Shown: positions 10,851 to 23,271, numbered from the stretch's first letter. The stretch: DNA of 64,000 nt from Chlamydoabsidia padenii (GCA_025330725.1 JAIWND010000029.1:248001-312000), one strand, 5' to 3'. The notes: generated by a model from the sequence alone, not told the origin. Numbers and translations are program-made.

Positions 10851-13800
10851 ATGGCAGAACAACCATTACCTATACAATTCCATGAACATGCTCAGGTAAA
10901 TAGGAAAAGCAAAGATGACTGACAAGATGGATATCGGATCATTCCTCGCGTAGGTTTTTATTTTATACTAACCATCTTTTTTATATTACAACTGGTGATG
11001 GCGTCTTCCTTTGTGTAGCTTCAAACACTAGGTGTGAATCTGGCCAGTATTTCTTTTAATTCTCTTACAATGGAATCCGACCGGTTCATTTGTGTGCGGG
11101 AAAGCATCAATGGGTCTAATCAAGTTGTCATTATTGATTTGCACAACAACAATGAATTACTACGACGACCTATTTCAGCTGATTCTGTCATCATGCATCC
11201 TACTACAAAAGTAATGGCTTTGAAAGGTAAGAAACATAACCTCTTTTATTACCAATATACATATATGAAATGTGTCAACTGACAATTAACCTTCCTCTCT
11301 GCTGTTTTTTATTTTTATTTATTTATTGTTTTATTATAGCCGCCCGCACTCTACAAGTCTTCAATCTGGAACTGAAAAGCAAACTCAAGTCTCATACGAT
11401 GAATGAAGATGTGGTGTTTTGGAAATGGATCAACTTGAAAACTTTAGGTTTGGTCACCAACGCTGCGGTATATCATTGGTCGATTGAAGGTGAATCCGGT
11501 CCTCAAAAGGTGTTTGATCGACATGCTAACTTGAACGATACTCAAATTATCAATTATCGTGTCTCCAGTGATGACAAGTGGATGGTCTTGATTGGTATCT
11601 CTGGTCACAATGGTCGTGTGGTGGGTGCTATGCAACTTTATTCCAAAGAACGTGGTGTCAGTCAACCTATTGAAGGTCATGCCGCTTCTTTTGCTGAACT
11701 CCATCTAGACGGTGCTCAATCTCCTACAAAACTGTTTGCCTTTGCTGTGCGATCGGCTACTGGTGCCGCCAAGGTAAGTCAAATAAGAATAATAGAAAAT
11801 GTACATACTGTTGACTAACTTCTATATAACGTTAAACTAGTTGCAAATTATCGAAGTGGATCATCAAGATAACAACCCTCCCTTCCAAAAGAAAGCCGTC
11901 GAAGTCTTCTTCCCCCCTGATGCTGGAAACGACTTCCCTGTATCGATGCAAGTTAGCAAGAAGTTTGGTATCATTTATCTGGTGACGAAGATGGGCTACA
12001 TCCATCTCTACGATTTGGAATCTGGTGCATGTATTTATATGAACCGCATCTCTGCTGACACCATCTTTGTCACTGCTGATCGTGAAGAAACTGGTGGTAT
12101 CATTGGGGTTAACAAAAAGGGACAGGTAATACATAATATATAAATAAAGGGGGAGAAGGAAAGGGTGGATGTCCAACTATACTTATCACATTTTTTTTTT
12201 TATTGTCTAGGTTCTCTCTGTGTCTTTAGACGAAAACGTGATCATTCCTTACATCCTCAACACTCTCAACAACACCCAACTTGCTCTTGCTCTCGCTTCT
12301 CGTGGCGGCCTTCCAGGCGCCGATGATTTATACGTCAGTCGATTCACGGAATTATTCAACACTGGCAACTACAACGAAGCAGCCAAGGTAGCCGCCAACT
12401 CTCCTCGAGGCATTCTTCGCACCACTCAAACCATCGATCGTTTCCGACAAATTCCCGGTACGCCAAACCAACTGTCTCCTATCCTGCAATACTTTGGGAT
12501 CTTGTTGGAAAAGGGCAGCCTCAACAAATACGAATCTTTGGAACTCGCCAAACCTATCCTTTTGCAAAATCGAAAGCCTCTTTTGGAAAAATGGCTCAAG
12601 GAAGACAAGTTGGAATGTAGTGAAGAATTGGGTGACTTTGTCAAGCAACATGACTCGGTACTGGCTCTCTCGGTTTATCTCCGTGCTAACGTTCCTAATA
12701 AGGTGGTGCTCTGTTTTGCCGAAAACAAACAATACGACAAGATCCTCGCCTATGCCAAGACTGTAGGCTTCACTCCCGACTACTCCTCTTTACTCTACAA
12801 CATTGCCCGAACTGACGCGGACAAGGCGGCTGATTTTGCTACTGCTTTGGTGAATGATGAAAATGGTCCTCTTATTGAACCCGAAAAGGTAAAAGAAAAA
12901 GTTGATGTGATCAAAAAGGGGAACATAGTTTCTTATGTATTCTCTCTCTCTTTTAGGTCGTGGATGTTTTCCAATCTCAAAACATGATCCAACAAGCAAC
13001 TTCCTTCCTTTTGGATTACCTCAAGAACAACCGTGAAGAAGATGCTGGATTACAAACCCGTGTCCTCGAAATGAACTTGATCCATGCCCCACAAGTGGCT
13101 GATGCTATTCTGGGTACCGGTATGTTGTCTCACTATGATCGTGTCTTGGTTGGTACTCTATGTGAAAAGGCTGGTCTTTATCAACGTGTAAGTCAATAGC
13201 TAATATTTCACGAACGATTGAATTAACAATGCTTCTGTCTTCTTATTTGTAGGCTTTGGAACACTTTACTGATATTCACGACATCAAGCGTATCATTCCT
13301 CAAACTCACCTTTTGGCTGCAGAATGGTTAGTGGACTACTTTGGTACCCTTTCTGTCGATCAAACTTTGGAATGCTTAAAGGAAATGCTAAATGGCAACC
13401 TTCGTCAAAACCTCCAAGTGGTTGTACAAGTGGCTATCAAGTACTCTGAACAACTACAACCTCACAATCTGGTCGAAATGTTTGAATCTTTCAAGAGTAA
13501 CGAAGGTAAAGTAAGAATGGAATATCAGGGGCAGCTCGATACATTGCTAACATGTTGTTTTTTTATAATATAGGTTTATACTATTACCTCGGCTCCATTG
13601 TCAACGTTAGTCAAGATCCTTTGGTCCACTTCAAGTATATCCAAGCTGCTTGTCGTACTGGGAATATCCGCGAAGCTGAACGTATCTGTCGTGAAAGCAA
13701 CTACTATGATGCCGAAAAGGTCAAGAACTTCTTGAAGGTAATAAAAAAAAATCAAGTTACAAGATACTGTTAGGTGATTCATACATGATATTTGTCCCTA

Positions 13801-16800
13801 TAGGAAGCCAAGCTTAGTGACCAACTTCCCTTGATCATCGTTTGTGACAGATTCAACTTTGTCCATGATTTGGTCCTTTACCTTTACCACAACAACTTGC
13901 AATCCTTCATCGAGGTGTATGTCCAAAAAGTCAACCCTGCTCGTACCCCTGAAGTCATTGGTGGATTGTTGGATGTGGGCTGCGACGAAGATGTGATCAA
14001 GAATCTCTTACTGTCTGTCAAGGGTGAACTGTCTGTTGGAAAACTCTGTGAAGAAGTGGAAGAACGTAATCGCCTCAAGCTTCTTTTGCCCTGGTTGAAC
14101 TTGCGTGTGACCGAAGGCAGCCAAGATCCCGATGTTTACAACTCTCTGGCAAAGATCTATATTGACACCAACAACAACCCTGAACCCTTCCTCAAGGAAA
14201 ACGAAGTAAGTAGATACATTGTCAATGCAGATAAATAGATATACTGACCAACTTTTTTCCCCTCCCCTCTTAATAGTACTACAACCCTCGCATTGTTGGT
14301 AAATACTGTGAAAAGCGCGACCCTTACTTGGCCTACATCTGTTATCAAAAGGGACAATGCGACTACGAACTGATCCAGGTCACCAATGAAAACTCTATGT
14401 TTAAACATCAAGCACGCTATCTTGTCCGAAGACGTGATCAAGAATTATGGGCCTTTGTCTTGCAAGAAAACAACGAACATCGTCGTGATGTGATTGATCA
14501 GGTAATAAAAATAAATCAAGGAGTCGGGAATTGAACGACTGACTCACCTACCTCGATTATTATGGAATTATAGATTGTTGCCTCTGCTTTACCTGAATGT
14601 ACCGATCCTGATGATGTCTCTGCTGCTGTCAAGGCATTCATGGCTGCCGAATTACCTAATGAATTGATTGAACTGTTGGAAAAGATTGTATTGGAAAGCA
14701 GTGCCTTTAACGACAACAAGACCTTGCAAAACCTCTTAATCTTCACTGCTGTCAAGGTAAGATAAAAAAAAAAAAATAGGAAAAGGGAAAACTGGTTGCT
14801 CATTTTTTTTTTTTCTGTTTTGTAGGCGGATTCTACTCGTGTAATGGACTATATCTCTCGATTGGATAACTATGATGCATCCGATGTGGCCGAAGTTTGT
14901 ATTGGTGAAGATCTCTTTGAAGAAGCCTTTACGATCTACAAGAACAACAATGTGAATGCGAATGCTGTGGATGTCCTGATTGAAAAAATCAATGATTTGG
15001 ATCGTGCCTATGAATTCGCCAACCGATGCGATCAACCTGATGTGTGGAGCAAACTTGCCAAAGCTCAACTGGCTAATATGCATGTTAAGGAAGCTATTGG
15101 TAAGTCTATATCAGTATATATCAATATGAGATCACTAACTCATCTCTTCAACTTCTTCCATAGATTCTTACATTCGTGCCGACGATGCATCCAACTACAT
15201 TGAAGTATCTCGTAATGCTGCCATTGATAGCAAGTATGATGATCTGGTGCGATACCTCTTGATGGCCCGTAAACAATCCCGTGAACCCTTTATCGAAACC
15301 GAATTGCTGTATGCTTATGCCAAGACTGATCGATTGGCGGAATTGGAAGACTTTATCGCCTCTCCCAACATCGCACAAATCCAACAAGTCGGTGATCGAT
15401 GTTATCAAGAACACCTTTTGGAAGCTGCCAAGATCCTCTACAGCAGCATCTCCAACCATGCTTGCTTGGCCTCGACACTGGTGCTTTTAAAGGATTATCA
15501 AGCTGCGGTAGATTGTGCTCGCAAGGCCAATAGTACCAAGGTGTGGAAAGAAGTCAACGCCGAATGTATCCGTCAAAACGAATTCCGTCTTGCTCAAATG
15601 TGCGGCCTCCATATTATTGTACATGCTGAAGAATTGGATGCTCTTGTCAAAACATACGAAGCTAATGGTTATTTTGATGAATTGATTCAATTACTTGAAG
15701 CTGGTCTTGGTTTGGAACGCGCTCACATGGGTATGTTTACTGAATTGGCCATCCTTTATGCCAAGTATGCCCCCGAAAAGATGATGGAACATCTCCGCCT
15801 ATTTGTCTCCCGTGTCAATATACCAAAGGTGATCCGTGCTTGTACCGATGCTCATCTCTGGCGCGAATTGGTCTTCTTGTATGTGCACTATGATGAATAC
15901 GACAATGCGGTGACTTCGATGATGGATCATGCTGCTGATGCTTGGGAACATTCTGCCTTTAAGGATATCATTGTCAAGGTGTCAAATATGGAAATCTACT
16001 ACAAGTCTTTGCGCTTCTACCTGAATGAACACCCATTGCTCTTGAACGATCTCCTCGCTGTCTTGGTCTCTCGTATCAATCACACCCGGGTGGTCCAAAT
16101 CTTTGAAAAGTCTGACAACATTCCTTTAATTAAACCTTACTTGCTCTCTGTCCAAGAAGTAAGTTGAACAAAAAAAAAAAAAAAAAAAAAAAAAACTGGT
16201 CAAACTTTTACTTACATTGTATTTTTTTTAAGGTAAACAACAAGGCGATAAATTCTGCCTTGAATGAACTGTTTATTGAAGAAGAAGATTACGATGCTTT
16301 ACGTGAATCAGTAGACCGGTATGATCACTTTGACCCTATCGACATTGCCCAACGACTCGAAAAGCATGAACTTTTAGAATTTCGACGCATCGCTGCCCAC
16401 TTATACAAACGCAATCGACGCTGGCGCCAATCTATTGCTCTGTCCAAACAAGATCGACTATTCAAGGATGCGATGGAAACTGCGGCTGAATCCAAGGATC
16501 GCGAAGTGGCGGAAGAACTGTTACAATACTTTATTGAAGTCGGCAAACGGGAATGCTTCTCTGCAATGCTCTATACTTGTTACGATCTGATGCGCCCTGA
16601 CATCGTAATGGAATTGGCCTGGAGACATCAACTGACCGACTTTGCTATGCCTTATATGCTCAACACCATGAAGGAACAATTCGACAAGGTGGAACTATTA
16701 GGCAAAGAAGTCAAGGAACTCAAGGAAAAGCAATCAAGCCAAGAACAGCAAGAAGAAAACAGTAAGTACAAAACCGGGTTTGTGTACAACGGGAAATCTA

Positions 16801-16897
16801 ACTTTTCATTATCATTATCATTCTTATTATTGTTGTAGCTCCTGTCATTCCTGCTATTACTGGTGGTGCCTTTGGAAACTTACGGATCGGCATGTAA
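10851..16897 (+). CDS. CHC1: Clathrin heavy chain
   Basis: Fifteen exons with continuous frame (10851-10895, 11019-11226, 11340-11773, 11841-12125, 12211-12888, 12957-13187, 13253-13505, 13574-13737, 13804-14205, 14277-14501, 14574-14756, 14826-15099, 15164-16158, 16233-16761, 16839-16897) give 1654 residues, the normal length for the family. The N-terminus [22 protein letters not shown] starts the seven-bladed propeller (to about residue 330) that binds adaptors. A linker and seven clathrin heavy-chain repeats then form the leg, with [15 protein letters not shown] and [22 protein letters not shown] as clear landmarks. The C-terminal trimerisation region ends NLRIGM. Three chains plus light chains form triskelia that coat Golgi, endosomal and plasma-membrane vesicles. 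The intron before the last large exon has a 26-base poly(A) on the sense strand, opposite to the T runs of other introns. Confidence 0.97.
16170..16195 (+). repeat. Poly(A) tract of 26 bases in clathrin intron
   Basis: A sense-strand A run in the intron 16159-16232. It is the exception to the T-rich bias of the other long runs. Confidence 0.9.
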
Positions 16898-17775
16898 AGC
16901 CCTTCCTCCACTCTAGTTTAACTGTTATTATTACTTTACCCTTATGTTTTTAGATAGGCTCCACTTAGTATTTGTTGATATTATTTTATTATTTAGTCTA
17001 CCCCCTCCCTTGCTTATTTACTTACTGTTTTATATAAAATAAAATAAATGATGTCTGCTTTAGTTTGTTTGTTTTTATGCGATGATGTATTATGTGGTTA
17101 TATTTAAATTCCGCTGGGAAATGAATTGGCAGACTTCTTGCTGACTCTGGGGATAACAAGGTTAAAGTGCCGTGGTAACGGGGTAAAAGTAGGTTTTTTG
17201 TTTATCTATTTGATCTAATCATATGCTTCTGAGATCAGAGTCCAAGTGATGTCGGCGGGAGTATTACTATCCATTAATGGTAACCTTTGGTATATATCTG
17301 GTTTTTTTTTTTTGTGTTTTTGTGTGCCCCGGTGGGAAATAGGGAAAACCGAATTTCTTCTATTCAATCAGAACTGACGCATTCACACGATCCACTTTAG
17401 GCGGATCAGTACGGGAGCTTAGCGATCCTTTGGTGTTTATCATTGGTCAGCAACTTGACCCATAATTTAAATCCCGTTTTTTCCCTGACAAGAAACTTAC
17501 CCACAAGCTTTAAGGTTTCCCATTTGGCTAAACGTAGTAGTTCACCGGAGCAGTGGGAAAATCTCTCTTGTCCAGTTTTAGTTGGCTACCACACTAATTT
17601 CGAAACTCAGTTTTGGATTGAACATGTTTCATTTTCTCATCTGTACCTGAAATACTTAAAAAGAAAAAAGTTAAATCACCGCTCTTTAAAAATTGGTAAT
17701 CTTCACTTTCTTCGCTCCCCCACTTTTTTTTTTTTTTCTTCTTCACCAAAACTTCTTTTTACCCTTCATTGAACT
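16898..17775. other. Spacer between the clathrin gene and the PH gene
   Basis: 3' UTR with AATAAAAT-type signals (about 17035-17050) and TTTAAATTCCGC at about 17104. A TTTAAATCCCG element lies at 17466-17476, followed by pyrimidine-rich sequence up to the ATG at 17776. A 109-codon plus frame (17443-17772) overlaps these promoter-like features, lacks any recognisable domain and is rejected. Confidence 0.5.
17466..17476 (-). promoter_or_regulatory. AAATCCCG element upstream of the PH gene
   Basis: TTTAAATCCCG, about 300 bp upstream of the ATG at 17776. Confidence 0.35.
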
Positions 17776-18708
17776 ATGCCTAGTGTGGCGGATACGAAAC
17801 GAAAACAACAACGAAGTCTTACCAGTACAGCCACATCAGTCATCTTTGGAATAGCCTCACCTATGTCACCTATTACAACTCATAATAGCAATCATTCACA
17901 AGAAAGCAACCACAGTGAACCAGCTCCTCCTTCCGACAATGTGTCTTCCTTTCGACCGACCTCATCTGGACTTGTACACAGCGACATTATCTGGGAACAT
18001 GCCACCATTAAAGGCTTTCTTACAAAACACATTCCACCTGTCTTCTCATTCACCAAGAATCGTAAACGACGCTACGTAGTCCTCGCCGATCGATACTTGT
18101 ATTGCTTCAAAACAGATACACCCACCTCCAAGTATCGTGAAATGATGGAACTGACAGGGGATAGTCAAGTCTTTGTCACCGATTACCTAGCGGGAGTGGT
18201 ATTTTGCCTGGAAATCCGTAAACCTTCTCGTGGCATCCATGAAGGTACCACATGGTTTTTACAAGCTGACGATGCAGAAGATATGAAAAACTGGCTGAAT
18301 CGAATTAAAAAGACGATACAATACTTGGCTGACCATCATCAACATCAGCGGGAACCTATTACGACCGATAAACTCTCATTTGTCCAATCTGCTGAAGACT
18401 TGTTTTTAATTCATGGTGGCATGGATCATCCGGATAGTTGTAATGCTCAAAATGGATTGATTACACCAAGGTCAAGTGAACCTGAAATCGATACTACACC
18501 ATGGGCATCAAGGAATATCAAGATACCACATAGTCCACCCTTGTCACCGACGTATGATCCAGCACCTCCTTCTTCCTCGTCCAGTATGTCTAGTGTAGGT
18601 AGTCAGCGGTTCAATTCTATCCGGTCAAGTCAATCTCTTGGTGGTCTCTTACCTCCTCCCCTTCCTCCTCCAACTTCTAAACTTCCCCCTCCACCTTCCT
18701 ACTTTTAG
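17776..18708 (+). CDS. PH-domain protein with proline-rich tail
   Basis: An intronless gene of 310 residues. A Ser/Thr/His/Asn-rich, presumably disordered leader covers residues 1-68. A pleckstrin-homology domain follows at about 76-185: IKGFLTKHIPPVFSFTKNRK, RRYVVLADRYLYCFKT, and the closing helix TTWFLQADDAEDMKNWLNRI with the invariant Trp. The remainder is Ser/Pro-rich (SPPLSPTYDPAPPSSSSS) and ends in polyproline. PH domains bind phosphoinositides or proteins, so a membrane-linked adaptor is inferred. The basic strand-1/strand-2 loop (KNRKRR) fits phosphoinositide binding. No catalytic domain is present. It is similar in plan to small fungal PH proteins, but I cannot name an orthologue. 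Confidence 0.85.
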   Translation: MPSVADTKRKQQRSLTSTATSVIFGIASPMSPITTHNSNHSQESNHSEPAPPSDNVSSFRPTSSGLVHSDIIWEHATIKGFLTKHIPPVFSFTKNRKRRYVVLADRYLYCFKTDTPTSKYREMMELTGDSQVFVTDYLAGVVFCLEIRKPSRGIHEGTTWFLQADDAEDMKNWLNRIKKTIQYLADHHQHQREPITTDKLSFVQSAEDLFLIHGGMDHPDSCNAQNGLITPRSSEPEIDTTPWASRNIKIPHSPPLSPTYDPAPPSSSSSMSSVGSQRFNSIRSSQSLGGLLPPPLPPPTSKLPPPPSYF

Positions 18709-18892
18709 TTATAGTTCCCCCCTCTCCATCTCTCTCACCTGTATAGTTTCCCCTCACCCATGTATTATTCTTTTATATAACTGTATTTTTATATGTATGT
18801 ATGCAATCAATCAATAAAATAAAAAATGTGTTGTATTATACCATTCCTTATTGTTATTATAATTAAGTCTTTTCCCATGAAATAATTAGCTT

Positions 18893-18906
18893 GGCGGGAT
18901 TTGAAG
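18893..18906 (+). promoter_or_regulatory. CGGGATTTGAA element
   Basis: GGCGGGATTTGAAG in the spacer downstream of the PH gene. No annotated gene starts nearby, so it may mark an unseen transcript. Confidence 0.3.
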
Positions 18907-19798
18907 TTTTCGGTCTGCATATGAATTTTGAATATCCAGATGACTTGCCCTCTCGGCAAACCAATTAAAAGAGGAAATCATTCCCATTCTTGATTGTGGA
19001 GAGACACTTTTTGACAGATAATCGATCATCATCAAATGCCAAAGGGCTATCCATGGGAGTGAGACATCCTCCCTCGTATCAAACTCCGATGCGTAAGTAG
19101 GGATATATAGTGCATTTTAAATTTACTGCACCTATGACTTAACCCTTCAACCTTTTTATATTTTGTAACCAATTCTTGAAGTGGATAGACTATATTAGAT
19201 TTGTTTTTGGCTATGTCAGATGAAAGAAAGACATGAACCTGTGATCTGGATAACTTGAATTTTTCGTCGAATAAGCGGAGGATGAAATATCAGTTAGTAT
19301 TGTGTGTAAGTATGTGGTTCCTTTTCTTTTTCACTTACCGTTGGCCGAAGCCCCGTACCCATCCCTCACAAAGGAGGGGTGTCAGCCATATTCTCAACCA
19401 AGAATTGACTGATAAGTTGTTGTTGTTTGTTAATGAATTTAAAAAGCTCTTTTATATGGTGTGAAAAGGAAAAAATCAGATGATCAAAACTCATGCATTG
19501 TCAAATTATAACAATCTTATACAGGACATTGGCCATCATAGTTCGCATTAATGAGATGAAGACTATAGGAAGCCACTCGGGCTAAAGTTTGCCCTAATCG
19601 ACGAAAAATTACTCCTGTGATCTGAGGGAGTTTGAAACGTCCTTCCTTGCCTATTGTGAGATACTCTTCTGTTTTCTCTCCCCCCAAGGTTTATGGGATA
19701 GATTGTATATCAAATGATTGTTTTACATATAATATGTTCTCTAGATGGTCTTTCAACCCCTTTTTATGTGGATGGAATCAACCAACCCAAAAATAAGA

Positions 19799-19811
19799 GG
19801 CGGGATTTAAA
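19799..19811 (+). promoter_or_regulatory. CGGGATTTAAA element upstream of the MAPKK gene
   Basis: GGCGGGATTTAAA, about 128 bp before the MAPKK ATG and followed by a T/C-rich tract. Confidence 0.45.
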
Positions 19812-19938
19812 TGTTTTCGTCGCTAATTTTTTCATCACTGGGAACGATAATTTTTTTTTTTTTCCCTTCTCTCTTCTTCTTTTTCTATTGTTAGTCTTTT
19901 ATATATCTTTGATTGTTAACTCATTCTCTTACCCCAAC

Positions 19939-21448
19939 ATGGCAAGTCGACTAAAGAATCGTCCTGGTCTTAAACTTGACCTGAATATGAAAGCACCCAA
20001 TCTACCACCTGTTGATTTACTCAAACCTTCGTCTTCGACTGGCACATCCACCACCACGGCAACAAACAACTGGCGCGAAGATCTGGCTAGGATGGTTAGT
20101 AAAAACAAAAGTATGACGGATATTAGTGAAGCAGCATCGGATCCATCTCTACCCATCTCGGATAACAACCATAATAACAAGGGCAACCAATCGGATACTC
20201 ATGATAACGAAGATGACTTGAAATCGGAGGACATGGAAAACCTTCAAAAACTAGGTGAAGGTGCGGCAGGCACAGTATGGAAAGTCAAACATAAACCTAC
20301 TGGAAGAATCATGGCTAAAAAGGTAAAGGAAGTAGCAAAAACTATGAAAGGAGGATGGAAACTGATCGACTTTAACCTGTTGCTTTTTTTTTATTTTTTA
20401 TAGACTATTACTGTGGATCCCGATCCACAACTTCAACGGCAAATCTTACGTGAACTCTCCTTCTTACGAACATGTGGCTCTCCTCATATTGTGGCCTTCT
20501 ATGGAGCCTTTTTGGATGATGGGGATACAACAATTGCTATCTGTATGGAATACTGTGAAGGTGGCAGTCTGGAGGATATTTATAAACGGGCTAGATCCAT
20601 GGAAGCAGTGATTGGTGAAACTATCTTGGCCAAATTGGCAGAAGCGGTAAAGAAGTAGAAAGAAAGAAGATTAATGATATATATATGATAACTAACTCTC
20701 CTTTTGTAACTTAGGTTTGTATGGGTTTAATCCACTTGCACTCTCACAATGTAATCCATCGAGGTAATAAATAATCATAACAATGGGAATAATTGGATTA
20801 ACTTTATGTTTTGATATGATCAATGTAGATATCAAGCCTTCCAATATTTTGATGACAAGACAAGGGGAATTCAAATTATGTGATCTTGGCGTCTCTGGTG
20901 AACTGATCAATTCAATGGCACAAACATTTACAGGCACTCAATATTACATGGCAGTAAGTTAATCCCCTCCTACCCTCCTTATTTTAACTTACCTCTCTCT
21001 CTCTCTCTTTATCTTTTTCTAGCCTGAACGTATCAAGGGCGGTACTTACTCTGTCCGATCCGATATCTGGTCATTGGGTCTCTCTATCATCGAAGTTGGT
21101 CAAAATCAACCTGCCCTTCCACCTCCAGATAATCCCAATTTATCCATTTTTGAACTCTTGGACTTTATTGTACATCAACCCATGCCAAACCTTGGACCTG
21201 ATCGATCAGCAGAATGTCGTGACTTTATTGCAAAATGGTAATGTCTGAACTAACTAGAGTAATACAATAAGATACTTTTTCCCACTAACTTGAACTTATC
21301 ACTGTATATTTATAAATGTAGTTTAATCAAGGATCCAAAGGAACGTCCTGGACCGGAAATGATGCTTCAACATCCATTTATCAAAAACTGGGCTCACTTG
21401 ACCGATGATATTACCCCATGGCTCAAACAAGTATGGGGTTGGCCATAG
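19939..21448 (+). CDS. MKK1: MAP kinase kinase, Mkk1/Mkk2 type
   Basis: Six exons (19939-20322, 20404-20646, 20715-20763, 20829-20953, 21023-21237, 21322-21448) give 380 residues. A Ser/Asn-rich leader (about 90 residues) precedes the kinase domain. Its motifs are [14 protein letters not shown] (Gly loop), MAKK (ATP lysine), [10 protein letters not shown] (split by an intron), [19 protein letters not shown] and YYMAPERI. DLG instead of DFG and the SMAQTFTGT activation loop are typical of MAPKKs, and the NS-A-T-FTGT-YYMAPERI pattern is that of the cell-wall-integrity kinases. It should phosphorylate an Slt2/Mpk1-type MAP kinase when activated by a Bck1-type MAPKKK in the cytosol. The leader is much shorter than in yeast Mkk1/2, so the subgroup assignment rests on the kinase core. 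Confidence 0.88.
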
Positions 21449-21774
21449 GTAGTTTGTAGTATCTCTCACTTTTTTTTTTTTTTTTAATTTTATTTTGTGC
21501 TCACATACCCCATCCCACTCTATGAACCATCATCATCATCATCATCAACTCCCCTTCCCACACTAATTTGTCATTTGTGTAGTCCTGGTTATTACGATAG
21601 TATATATATAGTCCCCCATCGATAGATTTACCTCCTCCTATCATACCATTTTATCCAATACCATCATACATAAATAAAACAAAACAAACATTCCATGACT
21701 TTATTACTTACAATATGATACAAACTATATAACTAATAAATAAATAAATAATAAGGTTGTCTATTCTATATAAT
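21449..21774. other. 3' region between convergent genes
   Basis: Convergent 3' UTRs of the MAPKK gene and the methyltransferase gene. A CAT trinucleotide run lies at 21528-21548, with several AATAAA-like signals on both strands. No gene. Confidence 0.6.
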
Positions 21775-23078
21775 CTATTGATTAGGAGGAATCCAATAAA
21801 CCACTTGATTCTTGCCTTCAAAGTCCAAATAAGCCGTATTGATTTTACCACCATAACCCCCCGTGTCCTTTTCACACAAGTATTGAATCAGATCCTGTGT
21901 CGTTTCGACCGGCCCACCCGTTGTTGCCAATCGTCGATGCAAGTTTTCACGTCCAAACACACAACAGGGCACCACGGCAAAAGGTTTCCCCAGCCGCAGA
22001 GCAGTATCCACAATCGGTTCCGTGGCCTGATCGGCATGTAATCCAATCATCAGATGAATACCAGGTAAAAGTGTATCGTGGTACTGCTGTACAAAGGCAT
22101 CATCCAGCAATGTCGGCATAAACGTCGGGTGAAGGTCTGGGAAGGGCCAAGGTTGAGTACGTCGTTCGTCGTCATTGTCGTTTCCATAGATATGTTTTTC
22201 CATCAGTCGTCGTAGTCGCGTCAGCCAGTAATTGGGTTGTTTCCTTGGATGAGGTTCGACCACGGTGGAAGAAATCCCAAATGCATGACATAAAAACATT
22301 GACACGTCGCCTTTACCCCCTGCCACATCAAGAACACCACCACTATGTTGGATGCGAGGCATTAGAAAGCTGTGGATCCATTGTGCAAAGATCAAAGCTC
22401 GTAAAGCATGGGGTTTCTTGTCAGTATGAGGATCCTTTGGGTCCATGGTGATGATTTTCCGGATTTCTAATCGCTACATAAGAAAATGATTAGTATAGTC
22501 CCCCCCCTTTTTTTTTATGATAGTGCTCTTTTTTTTTTTTTTACCTCTTGTACCCAAGCTTCTCGGGCTATTTCAAATTCAGGACCTGTAGGATGTTGGA
22601 AGGGACAGGTCTCCAACCGATGGCATTGACGTTGATTTAACCAATACTTGCATGTCATTTCCTTCTTGGCTTTTTCTTGTCCATTCCATTGCTTGATTGT
22701 TTCACGAGTCTTGTTCACCAGAGGAGGATCGGCAATGAATGGTTTCGGGTCATTGTAAGCACAGGTTATGTCGGGTAAAGTAGTGCACTGATAGACAGGG
22801 AATGTGCGATCTTGGCCTTCAGTAGGATCGGTCGGTCGACCCACATGTAATTGTACCCGGTGGCCTGGGCGGGCGAGGCGAAGACAATCTTGATGCACCA
22901 CACTATCCATAGAGCCATCATCGCACCGGAAGAGTACTTGGACTTTGTCATTATTGGTCAGAAGCACATCGATGAAGAAGAGTTTTTTGTATAGTTTGCG
23001 TCGGTGCCGAATTTCACCTTCGATCCAGTCGGTGGCAACAAAACTTTGGAAGCGTGAAGGTGGTGTTGATGTCGCCAT
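21775..23078 (-). CDS. CCCH zinc-finger protein with N-terminal OB-like and C-terminal methyltransferase domains
   Basis: Two exons (23078-22545 and 22473-21775) join in frame to 410 residues. The N-terminal part (FVATDWIEGEIRHRRKLYKK, FFIDVLLTNNDKVQVLFRC) looks like a beta-barrel of OB type. A CCCH finger follows around residues 150-170: CKYWLNQRQCHRLETCPFQH, spacing C-x8-C-x5-C-x3-H. The second half is a class I methyltransferase: GGVLDVAGGKGDVSMFLCHA (SAM loop), a VVEPHPRK acidic strand end and a GLHADQATEPIVDTAL motif followed by VVPCC. This resembles RNA/protein methyltransferases of the Methyltransf_32 group. An RNA-directed SAM-dependent methyltransferase is inferred; the substrate is unknown. 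The ATG at 23078 is preferred because the upstream frame is low-complexity and lies in repeated sequence. Confidence 0.75.
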
Positions 23079-23122
23079 GGTATATAAAAGAAGAAGAAGA
23101 GATCGAAGACAAAAGAAAAAAA

Positions 23123-23187
23123 AAGCCAGTGTAGAAGCCAGTGTAAATTGAGTTTGAAAATAAAAGCCAGTGTAGAAGCCAGTTAAA
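23123..23187. repeat. Four copies of a 12-bp direct repeat
   Basis: AAGCCAGTGTAG at 23123-23134, with a one-base variant directly after it at 23135-23146. The pair recurs at 23164-23175 and 23176-23187 (last copy diverged). It looks like a 12-bp duplication followed by a roughly 41-bp duplication in the 5' flank of the CCCH gene. Confidence 0.85.
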
Positions 23188-23256
23188 AGACCGCCACCGG
23201 TGCAAAACAACCGGCGCGCCAAGTCTTGACCGAAATTAAAAAAAGTTGAAAAAAAA

Positions 23257-23271
23257 GTCGGGATTCTAATT
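23257..23271 (+). promoter_or_regulatory. GTCGGGATTC element
   Basis: A variant of the recurrent element, about 180 bp upstream of the CCCH/methyltransferase ATG (minus-strand gene). Confidence 0.35.

Larger units (their letters stand above)
18709..19938. other. Spacer between the PH gene and the MAPKK gene
   Basis: AATAAAAT at about 18815. One CGGGATTTGAAG element at 18893-18906 and a second, CGGGATTTAAATG, at 19799-19811. Pyrimidine-rich sequence precedes the ATG at 19939. A short frame around 19255-19464 has no support. Confidence 0.5.

Noticed and set aside
14519..14546. tRNA-like T-arm (CGTTCAATTCCCGAC on the minus strand)
   Set aside because: It lies inside a 72-bp clathrin intron, the flanks are coding sequence and no acceptor stem or anticodon arm can be formed. 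It is better seen as a variant of the promoter element.
17443..17772. 109-codon plus-strand frame before the PH gene
   Set aside because: It overlaps promoter-like sequence (TTTAAATCCCG and the CT tract), has no domain and stops just before the real start.
22515..23222. Longer N-terminus for the CCCH/methyltransferase protein from upstream of 23078
   Set aside because: The extra residues are a hydrophobic translation of the repeat region and CT-rich leader. The conserved barrel begins shortly after the ATG at 23078.
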